NCBI GenBank assembly: GCA_019119355.1
Contig: DWXE01000005.1
Coordinates: 48,532-112,531, forward strand
Direction of reading: 5' to 3'
Origin: Candidatus Eisenbergiella merdigallinarum
Lineage (GTDB): Bacteria > Bacillota > Clostridia > Lachnospirales > Lachnospiraceae
DNA: 64,000 nucleotides
Position 1 is the first letter of the stretch. Each line of letters begins with the position of its first letter. Shown here one piece after another: positions 33,007-43,691 of this stretch. A program made the translations under genes and the position numbers. The notes beneath the pieces were generated by a model that saw nothing but the letters and a program-made list of their open reading frames with translations, did not search any database and had not been told where the DNA came from.

Positions 33007-33684
33007 ATGCTCAATTTTTTTGCCGTCCCCATCACGGATGAATGGGGCACCACTTATCAGCTGACCACGGCCGGCTATACGGCTCTGGTCCTCATCATGA
33101 TCGCGATTCTGCTTTTGGCCTGCTACATCGGCGGCAGCGTCAAAAAGCCCGGATTCTCCACCAGGCAGCTGGTCTTTTCCGCCATGGCCATCGCCGTCGC
33201 CACCGTCACATCCTTCATCAAGCTTCTGGACATGCCCATGGGCGGTTCCGTCACCCTGCTGTCCATGCTGTTCATCTGCCTGATCGGTTACTGGTACGGC
33301 GTCCGCGCCGGCCTGATGACCGCCATCGCCTACGGCTTTCTGCAGCTGATCATCGATCCCTACATCATGAGCCTGCCGCAGATGCTGGTGGATTACATCT
33401 TCGCCTTCGGGGCTCTGGGCCTTTCCGGCGTCTTCTCCGGGTCGAAAAACGGCCTGATCAAGGGCTATGTGCTCGGCGTGCTGGGGCGGTATTTCTTCTC
33501 CTTTTTGTCCGGCATGATTTTCTTCGGCATCTACGCCGCCGATTACAACATGTCCGCGCCGGTCTACTCCCTGGTATACAACGGCGCGTATCTGGGAGCG
33601 GAAGCTGTTCTCACCATCGTCATCCTGGCCCTGCCTCCCATCAAAAAGGTCATGGGTCAGCTCAAGGCCATGGCGACGGCATAA
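33007..33684 (+). CDS. thiT: Thiamine-specific ECF transporter S component
   Basis: 225 residues, about six transmembrane segments. A long N-terminal extension (LNFFAVPITDEWGTTYQLTTAGYTALVLIM) precedes the ThiT core: RQLVFSAMAIAVATVTSFIKLLDMPMGGSVTLLSMLFICLIGYWYGVRAGLMTAIAYGFLQLIIDPYIMSLPQML (seen as MPMGGSVTLLSMLFICLIGY and GFLQLIIDPYI), the thiamine-site hallmarks of Lactococcus ThiT. ATG 33007 follows AAGGAGGTTTTTTT. The TPP riboswitch makes the substrate secure. The EcfAAT motor must be encoded elsewhere. Confidence 0.93.
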   Translation: MLNFFAVPITDEWGTTYQLTTAGYTALVLIMIAILLLACYIGGSVKKPGFSTRQLVFSAMAIAVATVTSFIKLLDMPMGGSVTLLSMLFICLIGYWYGVRAGLMTAIAYGFLQLIIDPYIMSLPQMLVDYIFAFGALGLSGVFSGSKNGLIKGYVLGVLGRYFFSFLSGMIFFGIYAADYNMSAPVYSLVYNGAYLGAEAVLTIVILALPPIKKVMGQLKAMATA

Positions 33685-33706
33685 TTTTACAACTTCACAG
33701 CGACGC

Positions 33707-33733
33707 AAAAAGGGGCGCGGCGCGCCCCTTTTT
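33707..33733. terminator. Bidirectional terminator between thiT and leuA
   Basis: AAAAAGGGGCGCG/CGCGCCCCTTTTT, usable from both converging genes. Confidence 0.85.
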
Positions 33734-33740
33734 CACCGTT

Positions 33741-35735
33741 CTATTCGTTCTGGCAGCGGAACTGCAGCGGCGTCATCCCGTAGGCCTTTTTAAACAGCCG
33801 GTTGAAATGCTCCACGTTTTCGTATCCCACCGCCGCCGCAACGGCCTCCACCTTCTGTCCGGAATCCTTCAGCAGGATCCGGGCTTTTTTCATCCGCGCC
33901 TTTTTCACCGCCTCCTGAAACGTCTCCCCGGTCTTTGTCCGGATATACTTCGAGAGGTACGGGGGCGTCAGGTGAAACTGCTCCCCCAGCTCTTCCAGCG
34001 TCACGTCCGCATAGTGGTTCTGAATATAATTCATGATATCCAGGATCCGCTCGTCCCTGGCCTGCGTGCAGTCCAGCTCCGCGGTCAGCCGGTTGGCCGC
34101 GGAGACCAGCGCCGCGATGGAGCTTTTGATGATGTCCTCGTCGATCCCCACGCCCCAGTACAGTTTATCCCGGCAGGAAATCCCCACGTAGGCCGCCGCC
34201 CTGGAGGAGGATCCCCTGGAGACCGCGTGCTCCTCGTACACGGTCAGCTCGTAGCTGATCCCGAAGCAGGATTTGATGGCGTTGCTCACCGCGTCCAGGC
34301 GCCCGTTTCCCATGGCTTCGATGACCCTGCACTGCTTTCCCTGCCGGATGGTCACCTGCGCCGCGATCCCCTCCGTCTGCCGGAAATGGCATTCCGGAAC
34401 GTCGAATACGTCCCGGCCGTCGATGTAGCGGTCCCGGAAAATCCGGTAGACCTCTTCCGGCGAAAGCTCCTGGTGCTTCCGGTCGGAAATCCCCTTCACC
34501 AGATACCCCACTTCCTCCTTCATCCGATCCGGAAGGCTGATCCCGAAGTTCTGCTTCAGGATGAAGGCCACCCCGCCCTTGCCGGACTGGCTGTTGATCC
34601 GGATCACGTCCGATTCGTACTCCCGGCCCACGTCGCAGGGGTCGATGGGAAGATAAGGCACGTCCCAGCGTTCCCCGCTCTTTCCTTCCTTTCTCCAGGC
34701 CATCCCCTTGGAAATGGCGTCCTGGTGGGAGCCCGAAAAGGCAGTGAAAACCAGATCCCCCGCATAGGGAGTCCGCTCGTACACCCGCATCCGGGTCAGC
34801 CGTTCATAAACCTCCCGGATCCGCGGGAGGTCGGAAAAGTCCAGTCCGGGATCCACGCCGTGGCAGGCCATGTTCATCGCCACCGTCACCAGATCCACGT
34901 TTCCGGTCCTCTCACCGTTTCCGAACAGCGTCCCCTCGATGCGGTCCGCCCCGGCCAGCACGCCGAACTCCGCGTCGCTGATCCCGCAGCCCCTGTCGTT
35001 GTGCGGGTGGACGCTGAGCACCACGGAATCCCGGTACTTCAGATGCCTGTGCAGATATTCCACCTGGCAGGCGAACACATGGGGCATGGCGATCTGCACC
35101 GTGGTGGGAATATTGATGATCGCCCTTCGGGACGGGGTGGGTTTCCAGACGTCCAGCACCGCGTTGCACACCTCCAGAGCGTAGTCCACTTCCGTTCCCG
35201 GGAAACTCTCCGGGCTGTATTCGAAGGTGAAGTTCCCTTCCGTTTCCTGGGCGATCCGTTTGAGCAAAACCGCGCCGTCCACCGCCAGCTGACGGACTTC
35301 CTCCCGGTTTTTGTGGAATACCTGCTCCCGCTGGGCCACGGAGGTGGAATTGTACAGGTGGATCACCGCATGGGGCGCCCCCTTCACCGCTTCAAAGGTC
35401 TTCCGGATGATGTGTTCCCTGGCCTGCGTGAGCACCTGGATGGTCACGTCTTCCGGGATCATGTCCCGTTCGATCAGCTCCCGCACGAACTGGTATTCCG
35501 TGTCGGAAGCGGCCGGAAATCCCACCTCGATTTCCCGGAACCCCACCTGCGTCAGCATCCGGAAAAATTCCAGCTTTTCCTCCAGGCTCATGGGCTCGAT
35601 CAGCGCCTGGTTCCCGTCCCGAAGATCCACGCTGCACCAGACGGGCGGCTTCCCGATGGTCTCCTTCTTCACCCAGTCGTATGTGACCTCCGGGGGCATA
35701 AAATATGATTTTCCGTACTTCTTTGCAATTTCCAT
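33741..35735 (-). CDS. leuA: 2-isopropylmalate synthase fused to a C-terminal AraC-type DNA-binding domain
   Basis: 664 residues from ATG 35735 (GGAGGAAGAC upstream). Residues 1-560 are a yeast-like (type 2) Leu[21 protein letters not shown] with the catalytic Arg/Asp, [18 protein letters not shown], metal-binding [19 protein letters not shown] and a C-terminal LeuA regulatory domain. Residues ~561-664 are a complete AraC pair of helix-turn-helix motifs: [27 protein letters not shown] and [32 protein letters not shown]. The frame is continuous across the junction, and the stop follows FRCQNE. It may be a leucine-responsive bifunctional enzyme/regulator (inference). A T-box and repeat copy C lie upstream. 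Confidence 0.93.
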   Translation of the reverse strand: MEIAKKYGKSYFMPPEVTYDWVKKETIGKPPVWCSVDLRDGNQALIEPMSLEEKLEFFRMLTQVGFREIEVGFPAASDTEYQFVRELIERDMIPEDVTIQVLTQAREHIIRKTFEAVKGAPHAVIHLYNSTSVAQREQVFHKNREEVRQLAVDGAVLLKRIAQETEGNFTFEYSPESFPGTEVDYALEVCNAVLDVWKPTPSRRAIINIPTTVQIAMPHVFACQVEYLHRHLKYRDSVVLSVHPHNDRGCGISDAEFGVLAGADRIEGTLFGNGERTGNVDLVTVAMNMACHGVDPGLDFSDLPRIREVYERLTRMRVYERTPYAGDLVFTAFSGSHQDAISKGMAWRKEGKSGERWDVPYLPIDPCDVGREYESDVIRINSQSGKGGVAFILKQNFGISLPDRMKEEVGYLVKGISDRKHQELSPEEVYRIFRDRYIDGRDVFDVPECHFRQTEGIAAQVTIRQGKQCRVIEAMGNGRLDAVSNAIKSCFGISYELTVYEEHAVSRGSSSRAAAYVGISCRDKLYWGVGIDEDIIKSSIAALVSAANRLTAELDCTQARDERILDIMNYIQNHYADVTLEELGEQFHLTPPYLSKYIRTKTGETFQEAVKKARMKKARILLKDSGQKVEAVAAAVGYENVEHFNRLFKKAYGMTPLQFRCQNE

Positions 35736-35770
35736 GTCTTCCTCCGATTTCCAAAGCGTTTTTGCCGGCG

Positions 35771-35831
35771 GGCGCGATCCGCCGAAAGTTTTTGTACGAC
35801 AGAGAAGAAACTCTTCTATCGTATCAAAAAA
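35771..35831 (-). repeat. Dispersed palindromic repeat, copy C (leuA leader)
   Basis: Minus strand: starts in the T run of the T-box terminator (TTTTTTGATACGATAGAAGAG), folds back with CTTCTCTGTCGTACAAAAA, then CTTTCGGCGGATCGCG, matching copy A closely. Confidence 0.7.
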
Positions 35832-36172
35832 CGTCCCCATGGGAGATCCCTCTTCCGGATCTTCCATAGAGACGCAAAAATCTTTCGCGCGGTACCACTC
35901 TACTTCGCGGCCACAGGCCGCGCCCTCACCGGCACGACGTCCGTCCGGGCCCGCAGGCCGGCGCGCATGCCATTCCCCTTTCTACGGCGGGAGCTCCGTC
36001 CGCGCCTACACAACCGCGCGCTCCCCGCGATCCAAAGCGGATCCCGATTCCCGCGCAGCCTTCGGGCGGCTGCTCCGAGGCCAGTTCGCCGACGGCTTTC
36101 GCCTGTCTCGCACCGCCCGACAGTTCTCTGCCGCCCGGCCGCCGGTTACTCCTCCTCTTCTCTGCATGTCCT
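35826..36172 (-). promoter_or_regulatory. T-box leader upstream of leuA, probably leucine-specific
   Basis: T-box GTAGAGTGGTACCGCG (about 35896-35912) followed by a long terminator CGTCTCTATGGAAGATCC/GGATCTCCCATGGGGACG and TTTTTT. GAGGAGGAGTAACC supplies the AGTA-type element near the 5' end, and the leader then folds into long GC-rich stems. I could not place the specifier codon with certainty (a CTG in GAACTGGCC is one candidate), so leucine rests on the gene controlled. Confidence 0.8.
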
Positions 36173-36179
36173 GCAAATT

Positions 36180-36208
36180 ATGGTAGCACCGAAACCGACG
36201 TCCATCAA
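36180..36208 (-). promoter_or_regulatory. Promoter of the leuA T-box transcript
   Basis: TTGATG, 17 bp, TACCAT on the minus strand, with an AT-rich tract upstream of the -35. Confidence 0.65.
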
Positions 36209-36258
36209 GTTGCAAATTTAATCAATTTAATTGATCTTTTTTATCCTTTCATTCCTTT

Positions 36259-37473
36259 TCACAGCTTCCGGATCCGTTCCAGCGCTTCCTTCGTGTTCTC
36301 CGGAGTGCCGAATGCCGTCAGGCGGAAGTACCCTTCGCCGTGAGCGCCGAACCCTTCTCCCGGGGTTCCCACCACCTGCACCCGCTCCAGCAGCTGGTCG
36401 AAAAACTGCCAGGAAGTGGTGCCCGCCGGCGTTTTCAGCCAGATATAAGGGGCGTCGATCCCTCCGTAAACCGTATATCCCGCATCCAGAAGCCCTTCCC
36501 GGATGACGCGGGCGTTTTCCTGATAGACCGAGATCTGCTCCTTCAGCTGGGCTTTTCCTTCCTTCGAGTAAACCGCTTCCCCGGCCCGCTGCACGATATA
36601 GGGAGCGCCGTTGTATTTTGTCCCGTGGCGGCGCGCCCACAGATCCCGCAGGCTGACGCCTCCGCGCACCAGCTCCTTTGGCACCACGGTAAAGCCAAGC
36701 CGCAGCCCCGTAAATCCGGCATTTTTGGAAAAGCTGCGCATTTCGATGGCGCAGGTTCTGGCGCCGCTGCACTCGTAGATGCTGTGGGGGATTTCCTCCC
36801 GGGCGATATAGGCTTCATAGGCCGCGTCGTAAAGGATCACCGACCCGTTTCGGTTGGCGTAATCCACCCACTCCTGCAGGGCGTCCTTCGTGATCGCCGC
36901 TCCCGTGGGATTGTTCGGGAAACAAAGGTAGATCAGATCCGGCGTCCGGTCCGGCAGGGCGGGGACGAAGCCGTTTTCCTCCGTACAGGGCATGTAGACC
37001 AGCTTATCGTACGAACCGGTCCGGAGGTTGAAATCCCCCGTCCTGCCCGCCATGACGCTGGTATCCACGTAGACGGGATACACCGGATCGCAGACCGCCA
37101 CCAGATTGTCCTGCCCGAAAATCTCCTGGATATTGCCCACGTCGCACTTCGCCCCGTCGGAGATGAAAATTTCGTCCGCGGAAACGTCGCAGCCCCGCTT
37201 TCCATAATCTTCCTTCACGATGGCCTCCCGCAGGAATTCATAGCCCTGTTCCGGCCCGTACCCGCGGAAGCCTTCCGCCGTTCCCATTTCCGCTACGGCC
37301 CTGTTGAGCGCGTCGATCACCGCGGGCGCCAGGGGCTGCGTCACGTCCCCGATCCCCAGCCGGATGATGCGCTGTTCGGGATGGGCCTGGCCATAGGCGG
37401 CCACACGCCTGGCGATTTCGGAAAACAGATAGTTCCCCCGCAGCTTTCCATAATTTTCATTGATCGTCACCAT
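36259..37473 (-). CDS. dapL: LL-diaminopimelate aminotransferase
   Basis: 404 residues, PLP fold type I. It converts tetrahydrodipicolinate directly to LL-diaminopimelate using glutamate, bypassing acylated intermediates. Family marks: [43 protein letters not shown] (seen as [10 protein letters not shown]), [27 protein letters not shown], the PLP lysine in [16 protein letters not shown], and [16 protein letters not shown] follows AGAGAGACGATGAATC. With dapA/dapB at 6.4-8.2 kb this defines the lysine route used. The gene upstream on the strand is the ANTAR regulator, 26 bp away. Confidence 0.96.
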   Translation of the reverse strand: MVTINENYGKLRGNYLFSEIARRVAAYGQAHPEQRIIRLGIGDVTQPLAPAVIDALNRAVAEMGTAEGFRGYGPEQGYEFLREAIVKEDYGKRGCDVSADEIFISDGAKCDVGNIQEIFGQDNLVAVCDPVYPVYVDTSVMAGRTGDFNLRTGSYDKLVYMPCTEENGFVPALPDRTPDLIYLCFPNNPTGAAITKDALQEWVDYANRNGSVILYDAAYEAYIAREEIPHSIYECSGARTCAIEMRSFSKNAGFTGLRLGFTVVPKELVRGGVSLRDLWARRHGTKYNGAPYIVQRAGEAVYSKEGKAQLKEQISVYQENARVIREGLLDAGYTVYGGIDAPYIWLKTPAGTTSWQFFDQLLERVQVVGTPGEGFGAHGEGYFRLTAFGTPENTKEALERIRKL

Positions 37474-37499
37474 GATTCATCGTCTCTCTTTCCACAGTC

Positions 37500-38048
37500 T
37501 TATGAGTCGTACAGAAGCAGCAGAATCATCTGGGCCGTTTCCACCATGTTCGTCCCGGAATCCATGCTGGATTTCTGAATATAGCGAAAAGCCTCTTCCT
37601 CCGTCATCCGGTTGCGTTCCATGAGGACCATTTTCGCGTTGTTGATATAATTTTGTTCCTTCTGCGTCCGTTTCGGCGGTTTTACCCTGCTCTTTTTCAG
37701 GCGCCGCTCCAGCTGGACCAGCATCATCTCCACCGTTCCCGCCAGATCTCCCGGCCTCACCGGATAGGTCAGAAGCATCGTCCCCGGGGGCGCGCTGCGC
37801 GCCTCCGATTCCGGTGCCAGCAGGAGCAGATCAAAATATTCCGGCAGATATTGAGCCAGCTGCGTATAGTGCATATCCGAAATCCGCCAGCTGCAGATCA
37901 CCACGCCGCATTCCAGCTCGTGGGCCTTATTCAGCGCCATGGCCGCCGTGGGGCACAGCGCCGCAACCCTGATCCCCCTGCGCTCCAGAATGCCGCTGAT
38001 CTTCCTGGCGTCCTCCAGTTTGGGCAAAACCGCAATTACACTGCTCAT
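37500..38048 (-). CDS. ANTAR-domain antitermination regulator (NitR-like)
   Basis: 182 residues. The N-terminal ~120 residues have a receiver-like fold without a clear phospho-Asp site (VIAVLPKLEDARKISGILERRGI; VVICSWRISDM), and the C-terminal ANTAR RNA-binding helix bundle reads INNAKMVLMERNRMTEEEAFRYIQKSSMDSG. ANTAR proteins bind paired hairpins in nascent RNA to prevent termination. It lies 12 bp downstream of glnA, the arrangement described for nitR in clostridia, so control of nitrogen-assimilation genes is the likely role. Confidence 0.85.
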   Translation of the reverse strand: MSSVIAVLPKLEDARKISGILERRGIRVAALCPTAAMALNKAHELECGVVICSWRISDMHYTQLAQYLPEYFDLLLLAPESEARSAPPGTMLLTYPVRPGDLAGTVEMMLVQLERRLKKSRVKPPKRTQKEQNYINNAKMVLMERNRMTEEEAFRYIQKSSMDSGTNMVETAQMILLLLYDS

Positions 38049-38060
38049 CCCTCCACCGCC

Positions 38061-39386
38061 TTATGTCCGGTACAGATACTTTTCCACTTCCCACTCGGAT
38101 ACCTGGGACATATACTCGTTCCATTCCGCCCGGCATCCCGCCGCGTAGAGCCGGACGAATTCTTCTCCCAGCACCCGCTTCATAAACGCGTCCTTTTCCA
38201 TCTCCAGAGCCGCTTCCCAGAGCGTCTCGGGGAGGCGCAAAATGCCGGCTTTCGCCTTTTGCTCTTCCGTCATGTCGTCCGGCACGTCCTTGGCCAGAGC
38301 GCCCGGTTCAATCCGCTGCTCCATCCCTTCCATTCCGGCGGCCAGGCAGGCGGCCAGGGCCAGATAGGGATTGGCGGAAGGATCGGGGAACCGCAGCTCC
38401 ACGCCGGTTTCCTCCCCCCGCACGGACGGGATGCGGATCAGGGCGTTTCTGTTCTTCACCGTCCAGATGATATCCCTGGGCGCGTCGAAACCGGACATCA
38501 GGCGTTTGTAGGAATTTACCAGCGGATTGGTCACCGCGCACATGGCTCTGGCATGGCGCATAACCCCTCCCACGAACCATCTCGCCTCGTCGCTGAGCCC
38601 GTCCTCTTTCTCCGGATCCTCAAAAACGTTTCTGCCGCCCTGAAAAAGGGTGATGTTCAGGTGCATGCCGGATCCCGCCGCCCCGGCCCGGGGTTTTGGC
38701 ATAAAGGTGGCGTGCAGGCCGAACCGTTTGGCCGTGGAACGCACCGCGGTCTTAAAGGTCACGATCTGATCCGCCGTCTCCATGGCTTTCGCAAACGCGA
38801 AATCGATCTCGTGCTGGGCGGGAGCCTTCTCATGGTGGGAGGATTCCACCTGAAATCCCATCTCCTCCAGCGTCAGGACCATATCCCTCCTGGCGTTTTC
38901 TCCCAGATCCAGCGGGGCGATATCCATATATCCGGCCTGATCGTGGGTCACCGTGGTGGGAATCCCGTTTTCATCCGTATGGAACAGGAAAAACTCGCAT
39001 TCCGGATGCACATAGAAAGTATACCCTTTTTCTGCCGCCCGGTTCAGGGTCCGCTTCAAAATCTGTCTGGGACTCTCTTCCAGCAGCGTCCCGTCCGCCC
39101 GGCATACGTCGCACAAAAGCCTGGCCACCTTGCCCTGCTGCGGCCTCCAGGGCAGGATCACGAAGCTGTCCAGATCCGGACGCAGGTAGAGGTCTTCCCC
39201 GTCCGCCTTCTGATCGCCGTACAGAAAGGATCCGTTAAAGGTCACTTTGTTGTCCAGCGCACGCTCCATCTGCCCCGCCGTCACGGCGATATTTTTCAGC
39301 GTCCCGAAAATGTCCGTAAACTGAAGCCGGATAAATTCCACGTCTTCCGCTTCGATTGTGTCCAGAATCTCTTCTCTCGTTCTCAT
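38061..39386 (-). CDS. glnA: Type I glutamine synthetase
   Basis: 441 residues, Firmicutes GSI-alpha length. Beta-grasp N-terminus with VEFIRLQFTDIFGTLKNIAVT, FNGSFLYGDQKADGEDLYLRPD, active-site HPECEFFLF, HHEKAPAQHEIDFAF, GSGMHLNITLF, latch NPLVNSYKRL and VELRFPDPSANPYLALAACLAAG. The adenylylation loop tyrosine of GSI-beta is lacking, as in Bacillus. ATG follows GGAGGAAAAG. pyrG ends 52 bp upstream and the ANTAR gene follows. Confidence 0.96.
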   Translation of the reverse strand: MRTREEILDTIEAEDVEFIRLQFTDIFGTLKNIAVTAGQMERALDNKVTFNGSFLYGDQKADGEDLYLRPDLDSFVILPWRPQQGKVARLLCDVCRADGTLLEESPRQILKRTLNRAAEKGYTFYVHPECEFFLFHTDENGIPTTVTHDQAGYMDIAPLDLGENARRDMVLTLEEMGFQVESSHHEKAPAQHEIDFAFAKAMETADQIVTFKTAVRSTAKRFGLHATFMPKPRAGAAGSGMHLNITLFQGGRNVFEDPEKEDGLSDEARWFVGGVMRHARAMCAVTNPLVNSYKRLMSGFDAPRDIIWTVKNRNALIRIPSVRGEETGVELRFPDPSANPYLALAACLAAGMEGMEQRIEPGALAKDVPDDMTEEQKAKAGILRLPETLWEAALEMEKDAFMKRVLGEEFVRLYAAGCRAEWNEYMSQVSEWEVEKYLYRT

Positions 39387-39438
39387 CTTTTCCTCCGATT
39401 CCGGAGCGCCGAAAATCCGCCCCGTCTTTTTTCTGATT

Positions 39439-41249
<1,811 letters not shown>

Positions 41250-41254
<5 letters not shown>

Positions 41255-41296
41255 GGCGCCAAAGAGACCTGCTTTCAGGCAGGCTCTCTGACGCCA
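41250..41296 (-). terminator. Terminator-like hairpin in the pyrG leader
   Basis: GGCGTCAGAGAGCCTGC/GCAGGTCTCTTTGGCGCC followed by TTTTTG. It lies between the putative pyrG promoter and pyrG, so it is either the acetyltransferase terminator or a pyrG attenuator. Confidence 0.65.
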
Positions 41297-41331
41297 TTGT
41301 CAGTCGCTGTAAAACCTCATATACTCGAATT

Positions 41332-41360
41332 ACTATATACCAAACCTTCTTTTTTGTAAA
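41332..41360 (-). promoter_or_regulatory. Putative pyrG promoter
   Basis: TTTACA, 17 bp, TATAGT on the minus strand, right after the end of the acetyltransferase gene. Confidence 0.65.
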
Positions 41361-41373
41361 GGGGTTTTCCGAT

Positions 41374-41880
41374 TTAATCGCGCGGAATCCTGGTATAATA
41401 GCTCCCCTCATCCGCATGGTGGATATAGGCCCCGTTCTTCTGCTGCACCGCCAGGGAAGCCGGGTTGTCCCGGTGCACGGACAGATAGATCTCATCCTCT
41501 TCGATCACTTCCCACGCTTTTTCCACCGCAAGCCGGAGCCCTTCGGACGCATACCCGCGCCCTCTGAACCCCTTTCGGATGGAATATCCGATGTGCCCCG
41601 CCCCGCTGCGCAGGGAATCCGTCAGCCTGTGGCGGATCCGGAACAGCCCCACGATTTCGTCATCCTCCCACAAAAACCAGCTGGTTTCCGGCACGTAGCC
41701 TTCCGGCAGCCCGATCCCCCGGTCATAGCCGATCATCGCCGGGAGCACGTCGCTCAAAAACCTCTCTCTGGAGATCCCGCAGAATACGTTGGTGAATCCG
41801 TTTTCATTTTCCGGAAGCAGGGAATAAAATTCGTACTCCTTATCCCCGTCCTCCAGATTTGCCTTTTTCAAATATAACAT
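41374..41880 (-). CDS. GNAT family N-acetyltransferase
   Basis: 168 residues, RimJ/RimL-like layout. The acetyl-CoA binding motif is GYSIRKGFRGRGYASEGLRLAVEKA (near 98-122), preceded by IVGLFRIRHRL and followed by YLSVHRDNPASLAVQQKNGAYIH, the usual 'v...N..S..v..k.Ga' end. Substrate unknown. Monocistronic or co-transcribed with the MATE gene upstream (21 bp). Confidence 0.87.
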   Translation of the reverse strand: MLYLKKANLEDGDKEYEFYSLLPENENGFTNVFCGISRERFLSDVLPAMIGYDRGIGLPEGYVPETSWFLWEDDEIVGLFRIRHRLTDSLRSGAGHIGYSIRKGFRGRGYASEGLRLAVEKAWEVIEEDEIYLSVHRDNPASLAVQQKNGAYIHHADEGSYYTRIPRD

Positions 41881-41901
41881 TTTTACCTCCGTTCCGAAGC
41901 G

Positions 41902-43281
41902 TCACTGCGCCGCGGGGGGCGCGTCCGCAATGCTGTCCTTCTGCAGCCACCTTCCCTTTTTATAATAGACCGCGAAAAGCAGGGAGGTGATGGTCCATGT
42001 CAGCGGATAGGAAAAGACCACGGTGGAAATGTCGTTGCGCATGGGCACCGCGACAAAGATCCACACGATCCGCAAAATGCATACGCCGAAACAGGTCAGG
42101 ATCATGGGAATGAAGGAATCCCCGCATCCCCGGCAGGTTCCGGATAAAATTTCGATGCAGATATATGTGATATAGGTGGGCGCTACCAGGCGGATGATCC
42201 CCTCGCAGATGGAAATGACCTGCGCGTCCCTGGTGAACAAAAGCAGAATCGTCCCGCCGAAAGAGACGACGATGCAGCTCAGCACGACGCTGGTAACGGC
42301 CGCCAGCCCCAGGCAGACCCGGACGCTCTTTTTCACCCGGTCATATTTCCCGGCTCCGAAGTTCTGTCCCGCGAACGTGGTGATGGAAACGCCGTAAGCG
42401 CTCATAATCATCCAGAACATGCCATCGATCTTGCCGTAAGCGGTCCAGGCCGCCACGGTGTCCGTCCCGAAGGCGTTGATGGAGGACTGGATCAGCAGGT
42501 TGGACACGGAATACATCGCCGACTGCAGCCCGGCGGGCAGGCCGATCTTCACGATGTTGAGCAGATGGGTCTTATGAAACCGGATCCGGGACAGAACCAG
42601 CCGGTAGGAGTCCCCGGTCCTGGCCAGCGCGATCAGCGTCATCAGGGCGGAAATCGTCTGGGACAGAATGGTTGCGATGGCCGCCCCCGCCACGCCCAGC
42701 TGCAGAACCACGACGAAAAACAGGTCCAGCACGATATTGATGAAGCAGGAGGCGATCAGGAAATACAGCGGCCTTTTGGAATCCCCCACCGCGCGCAGAA
42801 TGCCGGATCCCATGTTGTAGAGCATGGACGGAACCGTCCCCAGGAAATAGATCCGCATATAGACGAGGGACGGCTCCAGAATGTCGGACGGGGTGTTCAT
42901 CGCCCTCAGGGAAAAGCCGGAAACCGCGATCCCGATCACCGTCATCACCGCGCCTCCGGCGATGGCCAGAGCGACGGAAGTATGGACGGCGTCACTCACC
43001 CTGCGCCCGTCCCCCGCCCCGTAATGCTGGGAAATGATCACCGTGGCGCCGGAGGAAAGGCCCACGAAAAAGCCCACCAGCAGATTGATGATCGTGGCCG
43101 AAGGGCCTCCCACCGCCGCCAGCGCTTCCTTTCCCACAAAATTCCCCACGATGACGGCGTCCGTGGTATTATACAGCTGTTGGAAAAAAGTCCCGAACAA
43201 AATCGGGAAGAAAAACAGCAGAAGCTGCTTCCAGATCACCCCTTCCGTGATCTGGTTGGAGGCTGCGGATTGTTTCTTCAT
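41902..43281 (-). CDS. MATE family efflux transporter
   Basis: 459 residues with twelve predicted membrane spans in two homologous halves. The first half begins KQLLLFFFPILFGTFFQQLYNTTDAVIVGNFVGKEALAAVGG (seen as QQLYNTTDAVIVG) and the second has LPAGLQSAMYSVSNLLIQSSINAFG, standard for MATE proteins that export drugs or cationic metabolites with Na+ or H+. Substrate cannot be inferred from the context. Confidence 0.93.
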   Translation of the reverse strand: MKKQSAASNQITEGVIWKQLLLFFFPILFGTFFQQLYNTTDAVIVGNFVGKEALAAVGGPSATIINLLVGFFVGLSSGATVIISQHYGAGDGRRVSDAVHTSVALAIAGGAVMTVIGIAVSGFSLRAMNTPSDILEPSLVYMRIYFLGTVPSMLYNMGSGILRAVGDSKRPLYFLIASCFINIVLDLFFVVVLQLGVAGAAIATILSQTISALMTLIALARTGDSYRLVLSRIRFHKTHLLNIVKIGLPAGLQSAMYSVSNLLIQSSINAFGTDTVAAWTAYGKIDGMFWMIMSAYGVSITTFAGQNFGAGKYDRVKKSVRVCLGLAAVTSVVLSCIVVSFGGTILLLFTRDAQVISICEGIIRLVAPTYITYICIEILSGTCRGCGDSFIPMILTCFGVCILRIVWIFVAVPMRNDISTVVFSYPLTWTITSLLFAVYYKKGRWLQKDSIADAPPAAQ

Positions 43282-43362
43282 AAGCGTTTACGACCTTCTT
43301 TTCCCGAAATGAAATCCCCGTAAAAATCCCCCGGGAGAGGAGGGAACTGCTTCCCATAACTG

Positions 43363-43391
43363 AGTATAATCGGTCGGCGGAAGAAAAACAA
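43363..43391 (-). promoter_or_regulatory. Promoter of the MATE gene
   Basis: TTGTTT, 17 bp, TATACT on the minus strand. Confidence 0.65.
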
Positions 43392-43476
43392 GATAAACTG
43401 TAAAGCGTTTTCAAAAAAATATATATTCGCGCTTTTCAAACGGGGATTCCTGTGCTATAATCAATTTTGTTCCGAT

Positions 43477-43547
<71 letters not shown>

Positions 43548-43554
43548 CTATGAT

Positions 43555-43593
43555 ATCCCGGAAGACCCGTTTTGCAGGTCTTCCGGGATTTTT
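43555..43593 (+). terminator. Terminator of tRNA-Gly
   Basis: ATCCCGGAAGACC/GGTCTTCCGGGAT stem followed by TTTTT. Confidence 0.9.
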
Positions 43594-43630
43594 GTATAAC
43601 AGTTCAGCCATGCAGGCACATGTGGCAAAG

Positions 43631-43680
43631 AGCCCTCCCGCAAAGCCGCACCCGGTGGCGGCGTTGCAGGAGGGCCTGAT
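43631..43680 (-). terminator. Terminator of the mannoside operon
   Basis: GCCCTCCTGCAA/TTGCGGGAGGGC stem followed by TCTTT on the minus strand, 12 bp after the beta-mannosidase stop. Confidence 0.75.
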
Positions 43681-43691
43681 GGAATATGCCT

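Noticed and set aside
33008..33010. thiT starting further upstream (plus-strand frame open from 32935)
   Set aside because: The upstream ATGs lie before or within the SD-masking hairpin and lack a ribosome binding site; ATG 33007 follows AAGGAGG at good spacing.
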